DNA of 24,438 bases from Ga0074130 sp035565355 (lineage in GTDB: Bacteria; Pseudomonadota; Gammaproteobacteria; Burkholderiales; Rhodocyclaceae). Numbering within the stretch: the first letter of the stretch is position 1; each line of letters begins with the position of its first letter. Under the pieces are notes generated by a model. The model had not been told where the DNA came from. It did not search any database and saw only the letters and a list, made by a program, of their open reading frames with translations. A program made the translations under genes and the position numbers. Of this stretch, positions 6,236 through 13,434 are shown one piece after another. The stretch covers positions 1 to 24,438 of the forward strand of contig DATMSM010000098.1 in the NCBI GenBank assembly GCA_035565355.1, read 5' to 3'.

Positions 6236-7036
6236 TCAATGCTTCGTGTCATAACGTTTTAGCTCTGCGCGAACCTTGGTCAGGACCGTCTTGACCCGCG
6301 TGCTGTTGTCCGCGCCCATACGCAGCATGATTTTCTGCCCGGCGGAGCGGTTTTCCATATCCGGGTCGGCAAAGCGGTACATCACCTTGGGTTGTACCAA
6401 CATCACCGGGGCCTGCGCTTTGGGTGTCGCCAGCAGATCGTCGATGGCCTCGAACAGGCGGTCGTTGAAATTGCCTGCATAGCCCAACTCCTGATAGGCC
6501 TTCTGGAACAGCGCGTAATGGCTGGCGTAGAACTTCACCATGGCCGGGACGTCTATCGATTCGAGCGCGTTCACATAATGTTCGTAGCGGGCCTCGTTCT
6601 GTGGCGCGATGCTCAGGATGTCGCCCTGCTTGTCTGCCATGAACATGCCCGGTGCCGGCTTGACCGGGCGTATGCGGGCGGCGAGTTCTTTGCGTGGCAG
6701 GTTGTCTACCGTGGCCACGAAGCGGCGCAGCATGCGGTCCGGAAAGACGAAGTCAGGTAGCTGGCTGCCGCCGAACAGCGAAATGACAAAGCGGGTGAAG
6801 AGGTCGTCGCTGCTCTCGACCGTGGTATTCGCAACGACGGGCGCCTCTTCGGCGACGAGCGGATGCGCAGTTTCGGGCTTCGATACGGGCGGTGGTGGCT
6901 GCACGGGCGGAGGTGCAGGCGCTTCGATCTCTTCTGTATTGACGGGCATGCGCCAATACAGCCAGGCGATGTAAGCGCCCGTGAGCGCTGCCAGAAGCAC
7001 CAGCAACGCGACTCCCCATTTCGCTATCTTGCGCAT
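6236..7036 (-). CDS. DUF3014 domain membrane protein
   Basis: The protein has 266 residues. A short basic start (MRKIAKWG) and one transmembrane helix (about 8-27) are followed by a Pro-rich linker (38-57), then a globular domain (about 78-262), which should lie in the periplasm. Blocks typical of DUF3014 are visible: RRFVATVDNLPR, RPVKPAPG, ALFQKAYQELGY, FNDRLFEAIDDLLATP, LVQPKVMYRFADPDME, SAGQKIMLRMG and VKTVLTKVRAEL. Its function is unknown. The ATG at 7036 lacks a strong ribosome site. It sits alone between the riboswitch leader downstream and the structured gap 7095-7233 upstream. Confidence 0.85.
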   Translation of the reverse strand: MRKIAKWGVALLVLLAALTGAYIAWLYWRMPVNTEEIEAPAPPPVQPPPPVSKPETAHPLVAEEAPVVANTTVESSDDLFTRFVISLFGGSQLPDFVFPDRMLRRFVATVDNLPRKELAARIRPVKPAPGMFMADKQGDILSIAPQNEARYEHYVNALESIDVPAMVKFYASHYALFQKAYQELGYAGNFNDRLFEAIDDLLATPKAQAPVMLVQPKVMYRFADPDMENRSAGQKIMLRMGADNSTRVKTVLTKVRAELKRYDTKH

Positions 7037-7101
7037 TTCAGCTTTGTCTTCTGCGGCGGCTATCCATGGATGGCAATCTACGGCAAAACGCCACGCTGCG
7101 C

Positions 7102-7165
7102 CGTAGGTTGATGCCTACGTCCGGGGATCGGCATGCCCGGTCTGGTGGTTAGGCTTTGTGCCTAA
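7102..7165. other. Tandem short hairpins in the gap between lipA and the DUF3014 gene
   Basis: Three small inverted repeats follow each other: CGTAGG/CCTACG (7102-7107, 7114-7119), CCGGG/CCCGG (7121-7125, 7136-7140) and TTAGGC/GCCTAA (7149-7154, 7160-7165). On the minus strand they would sit in the leader of the DUF3014 gene. No known riboswitch consensus fits. Confidence 0.4.
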
Positions 7166-7206
7166 GCAGAAAAACGGAGCTTCAACATGGCCGGGCTTCA
7201 GAAATA

Positions 7207-7233
7207 GGAAAGCCGACATGCAGTCGGCTTTCC
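7207..7233 (-). terminator. Probable terminator after lipA
   Basis: Eleven-base perfect arms (7207-7217 and 7223-7233) with a 5-base loop lie 33 bases past the lipA stop. The following minus-strand sequence TATTTCTG is only weakly T-rich, so termination may be partial. Confidence 0.6.
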
Positions 7234-7266
7234 GGTCTCTCGATGAGGGCGAGTCTGATGGGATGA

Positions 7267-8226
7267 CTATGCTTCGTAGATGCCTGCGTCATGCGCCTGC
7301 TGATCGGCGTGGTAGGAGGAGCGCACCATGGGGCCGCAGGCGGCGTGGGTGAAGCCCATCTCGGCGGCGAGCGCGGCGTAGTGATCGAAGATCTCGGGAT
7401 GAACGTAGCGCACCACCGGCAGATGATGGCCGGAAGGCGCGAGGTACTGGCCTATGGTCAGCATGTCGACATCGTGGGCGCGCAGATCGCGCATGACTTC
7501 GATGATTTCCTCGTCGGTCTCGCCGATGCCGACCATGAGGCCGGACTTGGTCGGGACGTTCGGGTTCTTTACCTTGAAGTCCTTGAGCAGCTTCAGCGAG
7601 TGTGCGTAGTCGGCGCCGGGGCGCGCGGCCTTGTAGAGGCGCGGCACGGTTTCGAGATTGTGGTTCATCACATCCGGCGGCGCGGCGGTGAGGATGTCGA
7701 TGGCGACATCCAGGCGGCCACGGAAGTCGGGCACCAGCACTTCGATGGTGGTGTGCGGCGACAGCGTCCGCGTCTCGGTGATGCAGTCCGCAAAGTGCTT
7801 GGCACCGCCGTCGCGTAGATCATCGCGATCGACGCTGGTGATGACGACGTACTTGAGCTTGAGCGCGGCGATGGTTTCGGCCAGGTGGCGCGGCTCGTCG
7901 GTATCGAGCGGCAGCGGCTTGCCGTGGCCGACGTCGCAGAAGGGGCAGCGCCGCGTGCACAGGTCGCCCATGATCATGAAGGTGGCCGTGCCCTTGCCGA
8001 AGCATTCGCTGATGTTCGGGCAGGAGGCTTCCTCGCAGACGGTATGCAGCTTCTGCTCGCGCAGGATGGCCTTCACTTCGCTGAAGTGACTGCTGGCCGG
8101 CGCCAGCTTGACGCGAATCCAGTCGGGCTTCTTGAGGGCTTCCTCAAGCGGCACGATCTTGATCGGGATGCGCGCCGTCTTGGCCGCGCCGCGCTGTTTT
8201 TCGCGCGGGGTATCGGGTTGGCTCAT
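7267..8226 (-). CDS. lipA: Lipoyl synthase LipA (radical SAM)
   Basis: The protein has 319 residues, normal for the family. It inserts two sulfurs into protein-bound octanoyl groups to make lipoyl cofactors for pyruvate and 2-oxoglutarate dehydrogenases and glycine cleavage. The auxiliary cluster cysteines are C64, C69 and C75 (CEEASCPNISEC) and the radical-SAM triad is C90, C94 and C97 (CTRRCPFC). The late RSSYHAD carries the conserved serine that ligates the auxiliary cluster. The ATG overlaps the lipB stop by 4 nt, so the two are probably translationally coupled. It is the last gene of the envelope/lipoate block. Confidence 0.98.
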   Translation of the reverse strand: MSQPDTPREKQRGAAKTARIPIKIVPLEEALKKPDWIRVKLAPASSHFSEVKAILREQKLHTVCEEASCPNISECFGKGTATFMIMGDLCTRRCPFCDVGHGKPLPLDTDEPRHLAETIAALKLKYVVITSVDRDDLRDGGAKHFADCITETRTLSPHTTIEVLVPDFRGRLDVAIDILTAAPPDVMNHNLETVPRLYKAARPGADYAHSLKLLKDFKVKNPNVPTKSGLMVGIGETDEEIIEVMRDLRAHDVDMLTIGQYLAPSGHHLPVVRYVHPEIFDHYAALAAEMGFTHAACGPMVRSSYHADQQAHDAGIYEA

Positions 8227-8843
8227 TGCAATGCTTCAGTCAGGTGCCGGCGCAGGGCTGCGCGGACGGCCTCCATTTTAACCTCCGGGGCCAGATCGCG
8301 CAGTTGCACGACCGGCATGCCCGGATAGCCGCAGGGATTGATGGCCTGCCAGGGGGCGAGATCCATATCCACGTTGATGGCGAGACCGTGATAGGTGCAG
8401 CCCTTCTGCACGCGCAGGCCGAGCGCGGCGACCTTGGCGCCATCGACGTAGACGCCGGGCGCGCCGGCGAGGCGTTCGCCCTTGAGGCCATAGTCGGCGA
8501 GCAGGGCGATGATGGCGTTCTCCATGCGCTCGACCAACTGGCGCACCTTGTAAGGGCGACGGCTGAGGTCGAGCAGCAGATAGGCGACGAGCTGACCGGG
8601 GCCGTGATAGGTGACCTGTCCGCCGCGGTCGATATTCACCACCGGAATGTCGGTGGGGACGATCAGGTGTTCGGGCTTGCCGGCCAGGCCCAGCGTGAAT
8701 ACCGGCGGGTGCTCCAGCAACCAGATTTCGTCCGGCGTGCCGGCATGGCGCTGCTGCGTGAAATCACGCATGGCCTGCAGCGTCGGCGCATAGGCGACCT
8801 GCCCGAGTTCCTTGAAAGCGATGTCGGGCAGTGCCGAGTTCAA
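8223..8843 (-). CDS. lipB: Octanoyl-[ACP]:protein octanoyltransferase LipB
   Basis: The protein has 206 residues. It moves octanoate from acyl carrier protein to lipoyl domains, the step before LipA. The motif RGGQVTYHGPGQLV (about 73-86) and the catalytic pair K137 (VDGAKVAALG) and C171 (NPCGYPGMPV) are present. The start appears to be a TTG at 8843, which overlaps the DUF493 stop as TTGA; AAGGTCG about 7 nt before it may serve as the ribosome site. No ATG is available until residue 25, inside the conserved domain. Confidence 0.96.
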   Translation of the reverse strand: MNSALPDIAFKELGQVAYAPTLQAMRDFTQQRHAGTPDEIWLLEHPPVFTLGLAGKPEHLIVPTDIPVVNIDRGGQVTYHGPGQLVAYLLLDLSRRPYKVRQLVERMENAIIALLADYGLKGERLAGAPGVYVDGAKVAALGLRVQKGCTYHGLAINVDMDLAPWQAINPCGYPGMPVVQLRDLAPEVKMEAVRAALRRHLTEALQ

Positions 8844-9109
8844 AGCACGACCTTGACCATGGGGTGCGAGGACAGCGCGCGATACAGGTCGTCGAGCTGT
8901 GCCTGCGAGGTGGCGCGCACCGTGCAGGTCAGGCTCAGGTAATTGCCCTTGCTGGATTCGCGCAGCTCGATGCTGGCCTCGTCAAAGTCCGGCGCATGGA
9001 TGATGACCACCGAGGCGATGGTGGAGGCCATTTCCGGATGGTTGTTGCCCATGATCTTGAGCGGAAAATCACAGGGGAATTCAAGCAGGGTTTGACGGGG
9101 TTCGTTCAT
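8840..9109 (-). CDS. ybeD: DUF493 (YbeD-like) family protein
   Basis: The protein has 89 residues and is small and soluble. The start TLLEFPCDFPLKIMG, the middle SSKGNYLSLTCTV and the end LDDLYRALSSHPMVKVVL are the pattern of the DUF493/YbeD family, which has an ACT-like fold and in E. coli also neighbours lipB. Its role is unknown; the constant link to lipB suggests a part in lipoate or amino-acid sensing, which is inference. AGGAGA lies about 9 nt before the ATG. It overlaps lipB by 4 nt. Confidence 0.92.
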   Translation of the reverse strand: MNEPRQTLLEFPCDFPLKIMGNNHPEMASTIASVVIIHAPDFDEASIELRESSKGNYLSLTCTVRATSQAQLDDLYRALSSHPMVKVVL

Positions 9110-9123
9110 TATCTCTTTCTCCT

Positions 9124-9153
9124 GAAAGGCCGTCAGCTTTGGACGGCGCTTTC
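9124..9153 (-). other. Intercistronic hairpin between dat and the DUF493 gene
   Basis: GCCGTC/GACGGC (9129-9134, 9142-9147) extended by GAAAG/CTTTC with one bulged base forms a hairpin of about 11 pairs. On the minus strand it ends directly before the AGGAGA ribosome site of DUF493. With no T tract it looks like an RNA-stability or translation element rather than a terminator. Confidence 0.45.
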
Positions 9154-9188
9154 CCTATCCTTCATATATGCAGGCGCTGGCCCGGATA

Positions 9189-10049
9189 TCAAGCCTGGCC
9201 GTACATCACGGTACGCTTGAATTCCTGGTAGTGGGCCGCCAGCGCCTGCGTCAGCGCACCCGGTCGGCCCTGGCCGACAGGTCGGCCGTCGATCTCGACG
9301 ATGGGCAGGACTTCGCGCGTCGAGGACGTCAGCAAGACCTCGTCAGCCTCCCGCACCTCGTCCGCGCTGATGTCGCGCACGCGATGCGGCAGGCGTTGTT
9401 GCGCGACGATTTCGAGGATCACGTCATAGGTGATGCCCGGCAGCATGAGGTGACTCTTCTGCGGTGCCAGCAGCACGCCGTCCTTGACGATGAAGATGTT
9501 GGCGGCGGCGCCCTCGGTGAGGATGCCGTCGCGGAACAGCACGGTCTCAGCGCAGCCCGCATCGACGGCGAGCTGGCGCAACAGGCAGTTGGCCAGCAGA
9601 GAGGTGGCCTTGATGTCGCAACGCAGCCAGCGAATGTCGTCGGCAGTCACCGCAGTGACGCCGCTGGTCAGCAGCTCCGGCGCCGGCGGCAGCAAGGGGT
9701 CGCTCATCACCAGCGCAGTCGGCGTTGTATCGGCGGGGAAAGCATGGTTGCGCAGCGGAGCTGCGCCGCGCGTCACCTGCAGATAGACCTGCTGGTCGGC
9801 GCTGCTGCTCGCGTCGATGATGCGGGCGACGATGCTGCTCCACTCGCTGTCGCTGTGTGGGTTGTCGATGCGAGTCGCCGCCAGGCTGTTCTTCAGCCGT
9901 TGCAGATGCTCGTGCAGACGGAAGGGCTGGCGCGCGTAGACCGGAATAACTTCATACACCCCGTCGCCGAACAGAAAGCCGCGATCCATCACCGAGACCC
10001 GGGTTTCGGCGAGTGGCTGGTATTTCCCGTTCAGGTAGGCGAGGGACAT
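9189..10049 (-). CDS. dat: D-amino acid aminotransferase (class IV PLP fold)
   Basis: The protein has 286 residues. It transaminates D-alanine and other D-amino acids with 2-oxoglutarate, giving D-glutamate and pyruvate. The PLP lysine is K147 in CDIKATSLL and the PLP-binding glutamate is E179 in LTEGAAANIF. R100-x-H102 (LRNHAFP) matches the arginine/histidine pair that binds the substrate carboxylate in D-amino acid aminotransferases, which argues against branched-chain aminotransferase or aminodeoxychorismate lyase. MDRGFLFGDGVYEV is the usual N-terminal block. It lies between dacA and the DUF493-lipB-lipA group. No strong ribosome site precedes the ATG. Confidence 0.9.
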   Translation of the reverse strand: MSLAYLNGKYQPLAETRVSVMDRGFLFGDGVYEVIPVYARQPFRLHEHLQRLKNSLAATRIDNPHSDSEWSSIVARIIDASSSADQQVYLQVTRGAAPLRNHAFPADTTPTALVMSDPLLPPAPELLTSGVTAVTADDIRWLRCDIKATSLLANCLLRQLAVDAGCAETVLFRDGILTEGAAANIFIVKDGVLLAPQKSHLMLPGITYDVILEIVAQQRLPHRVRDISADEVREADEVLLTSSTREVLPIVEIDGRPVGQGRPGALTQALAAHYQEFKRTVMYGQA

Positions 10050-10078
10050 GGTGCGGAGAAAGAGATTCTTACCAGGAA

Positions 10079-10190
10079 GCAGCGAAGCTGCGAACCGATG
10101 TTACACCCGCCCCTCGGGGCGGGGGCTAGGGGGTGGGGCGGTGCGCTGGGGCGATTCTGTTGTTCTTCATTGGAAGAACAACAGAATCGC
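10079..10190 (-). repeat. Composite intergenic element 1 at the dacA 3' end (gene-end palindrome, C-rich hairpin, GAA/TTC-loop hairpin)
   Basis: Three inverted repeats occur in fixed order on the minus strand. First, a perfect 17-bp palindrome (arms 10174-10190 and 10151-10167, 6-base spacer) whose first arm is the last coding bases of dacA. Second, CCCGCCCC/GGGGCGGG (10106-10113, 10116-10123). Third, GCAGC/GCTGC closing a 3-base loop (10079-10083, 10087-10091). The layout matches the element at 15356-15475. It fills most of the gap between dacA and dat. Confidence 0.7.
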
Positions 10191-11318
10191 GTCCCAGATG
10201 CGACCAAAGAAGCCGGCGATGGAAATGTTCTCCAGTGCCTGCACGCCGTATTCGCCGAGCGGCTCGCCGTCGAGCGCAAGCTTGAGCGTACCGACGCGCT
10301 GGCCGGTCTGCAGCGGGGCGATCAGCGGTTGCAGGCTGACCAGTTCGACCTGGATGCGATCGGCGGCGCCCTTGGGCAGCGAGATAACGAAATCCTCGGT
10401 GAAGCCGGCCTTGAGCTTGCTGCTGCTGCCCTTGTAGACGCGCAGTTCGGACAGGGCTTGGTTCTTTGCGTACAGGCGCACGGCGTCAAAGTTCTGGAAG
10501 CCGTGGTTGAGCAGTTTCAAGGACTCCTGCGCGCGCGCATTGTCGGAGGCGGCGCCGACCACCACCGAAATCAGGCGGCGCGGGCCGCGTACGCTGGAAG
10601 CGACCAGGCAGTAGCCGGCGGCTTCGGTGTGGCCGGTCTTCATACCGTCCACGGTCGGATCCAGCCACAACAAGCGGTTGCGATTCTGCTGGGTGATGTT
10701 GTTGTAGCGGAACTCCTTCTGCGAGTAGAGCGCATAGAACTCCGGATAGTCGCGGATCAGGGCCGAGGAGAGGGTGGCGATATCGCGCACGGTGGCGTAG
10801 TGCTGCGCCTCGGTGAGGCCGGTGGCATTGGTGAAATGGGTGCCCTTGAGGCCTAGGCGCTGAGCTTCCCGGTTCATCAGTTCGACGAACTTTGCTTCCG
10901 AGCCGGCAATCGCCTCGGCCAGCGCGATGCAGGCATCGTTGCCAGACTGGGTGATCATGCCGTGGAGCAAATCTTCCACCGACACCTGGGTGCCGACCTT
11001 GATGAACATCTTGGAGCCGCCTGTGCGCCAGGCCGCTTCCGAGACCGGCACCATCTGCTCGCGCTTCAACTGCCCCTGCTTGATCGCGCCAAAGGCAACG
11101 TAGGCCGTCATCAGCTTGGTCAGGGAGGCGGGTTCGATGCGCGTGTCTTCGTCCTTGGCGGCCAGTATCTGGCCGCTGCCGTTATCGAGCAGCAACCAGG
11201 CCTTGGCCGCGAGCACCGGCGACGGAACAGACTGGCCCTGGGCCTTCGCCTGGGTGAAGGCAAGGGCCACGAACAGGAAAGCGAATACGGACAGGTAGCG
11301 AATACGGATGGAAGACAT
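10167..11318 (-). CDS. dacA: D-alanyl-D-alanine carboxypeptidase DacA (PBP5/6 type)
   Basis: The protein has 383 residues. It is exported by a signal peptide (about 1-27, ending TQAKAQG) and trims the terminal D-alanine from peptidoglycan stem peptides. The penicillin-binding motifs are S65-L-T-K68 (PASLTKL), S125-G-N127 and K227-T-G229. The second domain is followed by an amphipathic C-terminal helix (GFFGRIWDAILLFFQ) that anchors it to the inner membrane. I use the ATG at 11318 because it puts the signal peptide at the N-terminus; a GTG at 11372 in frame lies upstream of the likely promoter. The last 17 coding bases are part of a palindrome with the downstream gap. Confidence 0.96.
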   Translation of the reverse strand: MSSIRIRYLSVFAFLFVALAFTQAKAQGQSVPSPVLAAKAWLLLDNGSGQILAAKDEDTRIEPASLTKLMTAYVAFGAIKQGQLKREQMVPVSEAAWRTGGSKMFIKVGTQVSVEDLLHGMITQSGNDACIALAEAIAGSEAKFVELMNREAQRLGLKGTHFTNATGLTEAQHYATVRDIATLSSALIRDYPEFYALYSQKEFRYNNITQQNRNRLLWLDPTVDGMKTGHTEAAGYCLVASSVRGPRRLISVVVGAASDNARAQESLKLLNHGFQNFDAVRLYAKNQALSELRVYKGSSSKLKAGFTEDFVISLPKGAADRIQVELVSLQPLIAPLQTGQRVGTLKLALDGEPLGEYGVQALENISIAGFFGRIWDAILLFFQ

Positions 11319-11346
11319 GAATGGCAACGGCTCGGCTGGGGTTGAA

Positions 11347-11375
11347 AGTATACCGTGATGAGATTTCAGCACCCC
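11347..11375 (-). promoter_or_regulatory. Candidate promoter of dacA
   Basis: TATACT at 11347-11352 (minus) is a strong -10 match; the -35 region is poor. It would start a transcript about 20 bases before the dacA ATG, separating dacA and its followers partly from rlpA. Confidence 0.4.
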
Positions 11376-11383
11376 GGATTGGT

Positions 11384-12346
11384 TCAGCGCATTACGACAG
11401 TTGGCTTGATTCCGGTCGCGGCGCGGACGCGCTCGGCGTAGTCGTTGGCTTCGGCGCGATCACGGAAGGGGCCCGCCTGGACGCGCATGACGGTGCCGCC
11501 AGGGGCCAGTAGCAGGCGCTCGGTCGGCCAGTTGAGTTCGCGCGCCATGTGGCTGCGGAAGGCTTCGGCATTATCTGGATTGGCGAACGCGCCCAGCTGC
11601 AGATAGGCGCCCGGCGCCGGTGTCGAGGTTTCTTGAATGGGCGTGTCGGCAGCGTTTGCGAGCAGCGCCGGCGTGCCGACTGTCGCTGCAACCGGGATGA
11701 CGGTCGGTGCGGATGGCGCCGCGGCCACTTGCGTGTCCTTGTCCGGATGCAGCAGCTCGACATGGACCCGGGTGCTGCCGTTACCGATATAGCCGAGCTT
11801 CCATGCCGCGACATAGGAGAGATCGATGACGCGGTTATGCAGGAAGGGGCCGCGATCGTTGACGCGGACTACGACACTCTTGCCGTTACTCGGGTTGGTG
11901 ACGCGCGCATACGAAGGAATCGGCAGGGTCGGATGTGCCGCCGTCATCGCATACATGTCGTAGACCTCGCCGCTGGAAGTCTTCTGGCCGTGGAATTTCT
12001 TGCCGTACCAACTGGCGATGCCGGTGGTCTTGTAGCTGTCGCGCGTCTTCATCGGCGTGTAGTTCTTGCCGAGCACGGTGTAGGGCCGGTTGGCGAAACG
12101 GTGCAGCGGCTCGGCGCGCGGCACTGCGTCCGGCGTGGCGGCCAGCACCTCCGGTGCGGGCTCGTCGTCGCCGGGACCATCGTCCAGATAGTAGCCACCG
12201 CCGCGCTTGGTCACCGGCTTGGTCGGCGTTGTCGAGCCGTCGGACGATACGCCAGGCTGGTCCTCGACAGGGCGGGGCGGCTTGCTGCCGCAGGCAGCGA
12301 GCAGGACTGCGATGGAAGCGAGGGCGAGATACTTGTACATGATCAC
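11384..12346 (-). CDS. rlpA: RlpA septal-ring lytic transglycosylase lipoprotein
   Basis: The protein has 320 residues from a GTG that overlaps the rodA stop (GTGA), or 318 from an ATG at 12340. The lipobox LLAAC (Cys17 in the shorter form) marks an outer-membrane lipoprotein. A disordered Pro/Gly-rich linker leads to the double-psi beta-barrel domain (about 106-198) with GIASWYG, TSSGEVYD, AMTAAHPTLP and VRVNDRGPF, which contains the catalytic-type Asp162. A SPOR domain (about 242-318) that binds denuded glycans ends the protein. RlpA cleaves such glycan strands at the septum. It follows rodA directly in the envelope block. Confidence 0.95.
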   Translation of the reverse strand: MIMYKYLALASIAVLLAACGSKPPRPVEDQPGVSSDGSTTPTKPVTKRGGGYYLDDGPGDDEPAPEVLAATPDAVPRAEPLHRFANRPYTVLGKNYTPMKTRDSYKTTGIASWYGKKFHGQKTSSGEVYDMYAMTAAHPTLPIPSYARVTNPSNGKSVVVRVNDRGPFLHNRVIDLSYVAAWKLGYIGNGSTRVHVELLHPDKDTQVAAAPSAPTVIPVAATVGTPALLANAADTPIQETSTPAPGAYLQLGAFANPDNAEAFRSHMARELNWPTERLLLAPGGTVMRVQAGPFRDRAEANDYAERVRAATGIKPTVVMR

Positions 12347-13434
12347 TTTTGGACCAGCATGCGATTGCGGTGGATGGACATCAGGATGCCTATGCCTATC
12401 GACAGGGTGACGAGGGCCGTTCCACCATAGCTGAGGAAAGGCAGCGGTACGCCGACCACGGGCAGCATGCCCGACACCATGCCCATGTTCACGAACACAT
12501 AGGTAAAGAAGATCATGCTGATGGCGCCGGCCATCAGGCGCGAGAACAGCGTTGCGGCCTGGTCGGCAATCATCAGGCAGCGGCCGATGAGCAGGGCGTA
12601 GATCGCTAGCAGGCAGATGTTGCCGATCAGCCCGAACTCTTCCGAGATCACGGCGAAGATGAAGTCGGTATGGCGTTCCGGCAGAAACTCGAGCTGGGTC
12701 TGCGTGCCCTGGCCCCAGCCCTTGCCGAAGAAGCCGCCGGAGCCGATGGCAATAGTGGACTGGATGATATGGAAGCCCTTGCCGAGTGGATCCTGCTCAG
12801 GGTCGATGAGGGTCAGGATGCGGTGGCGCTGGTAGTCGTGCAGCAGCGTCCAGGCAACCGGCGCGCTGGCCAGTGCGGCGACGGCCATGCCGATGATGAT
12901 CTTCCACGGCAGACCGGCAAAGAAGATGATGAAGAAGCCGGCGGCGAAGACCAGGATGCCGGTGCCGAGGTCGGGCTGGCGGGCGATCAAAAAGACCGGG
13001 ATCATCAGCAGCGCGGCGGCGACGCCGAAGTTGCGCAGCTTGAGGTGCGCCTCGTGTTTCTGGAAGTAGTAGGCCAGCATCAGAGGCACGGCGATCTTCA
13101 TCAGCTCGGAGGGCTGAATGCGCATGAAGCCGATGTTGAGCCAGCGTCGCGCACCCTTAGAAATATCGCCAAACAGCGCGACGCCGATCAGGAGCACCAC
13201 GCCGATGATGAAGATGGGCGGCGCCAGATGCATCAGGCGTTGCGGTGAAATACCCGCCATCAGCCGCACCACCAGCAGCGCAATGGCGGTGTTCATTAGC
13301 TGATTGCCTACGCGTTCGGGCGAGGCGCTGGCCATGGCGATGAAGGCCAGCGTGAACAGCAGCAGGGTGAGCAGCATCAGCACCGGGTCCAACGGTGAGA
13401 TCAGGCGGTGCAGCCACTGGCGTATCAGGTTCAT
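12343..13434 (-). CDS. mrdB: Rod-shape peptidoglycan glycosyltransferase RodA (SEDS)
   Basis: The protein has 363 residues with about ten transmembrane helices. RodA polymerises lipid II in the elongasome together with PBP2. The SEDS loop GWGQGTQTQLEFLPERHTDFIF and the end PLPFLSYGGTALVT are both present, the former including the conserved acidic/arginine stretch before the HTDF. The ATG overlaps the mrdA stop by one base (TGATG), which points to translational coupling, and its own stop overlaps the rlpA start. Confidence 0.97.
   Translation of the reverse strand: MNLIRQWLHRLISPLDPVLMLLTLLLFTLAFIAMASASPERVGNQLMNTAIALLVVRLMAGISPQRLMHLAPPIFIIGVVLLIGVALFGDISKGARRWLNIGFMRIQPSELMKIAVPLMLAYYFQKHEAHLKLRNFGVAAALLMIPVFLIARQPDLGTGILVFAAGFFIIFFAGLPWKIIIGMAVAALASAPVAWTLLHDYQRHRILTLIDPEQDPLGKGFHIIQSTIAIGSGGFFGKGWGQGTQTQLEFLPERHTDFIFAVISEEFGLIGNICLLAIYALLIGRCLMIADQAATLFSRLMAGAISMIFFTYVFVNMGMVSGMLPVVGVPLPFLSYGGTALVTLSIGIGILMSIHRNRMLVQK

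Noticed and set aside
7102..7165. c-di-GMP riboswitch in the gap before the DUF3014 gene
   Set aside because: A short GCACAAAGCCTAACC string recalls part of the GEMM consensus, but the GAAA tetraloop, receptor and the rest of the fold are missing.
9168..10856. 562-codon open frame on the plus strand
   Set aside because: It is antisense to dat and dacA, both with intact catalytic motifs; its translation has no domain pattern and reflects GC-rich codon use.
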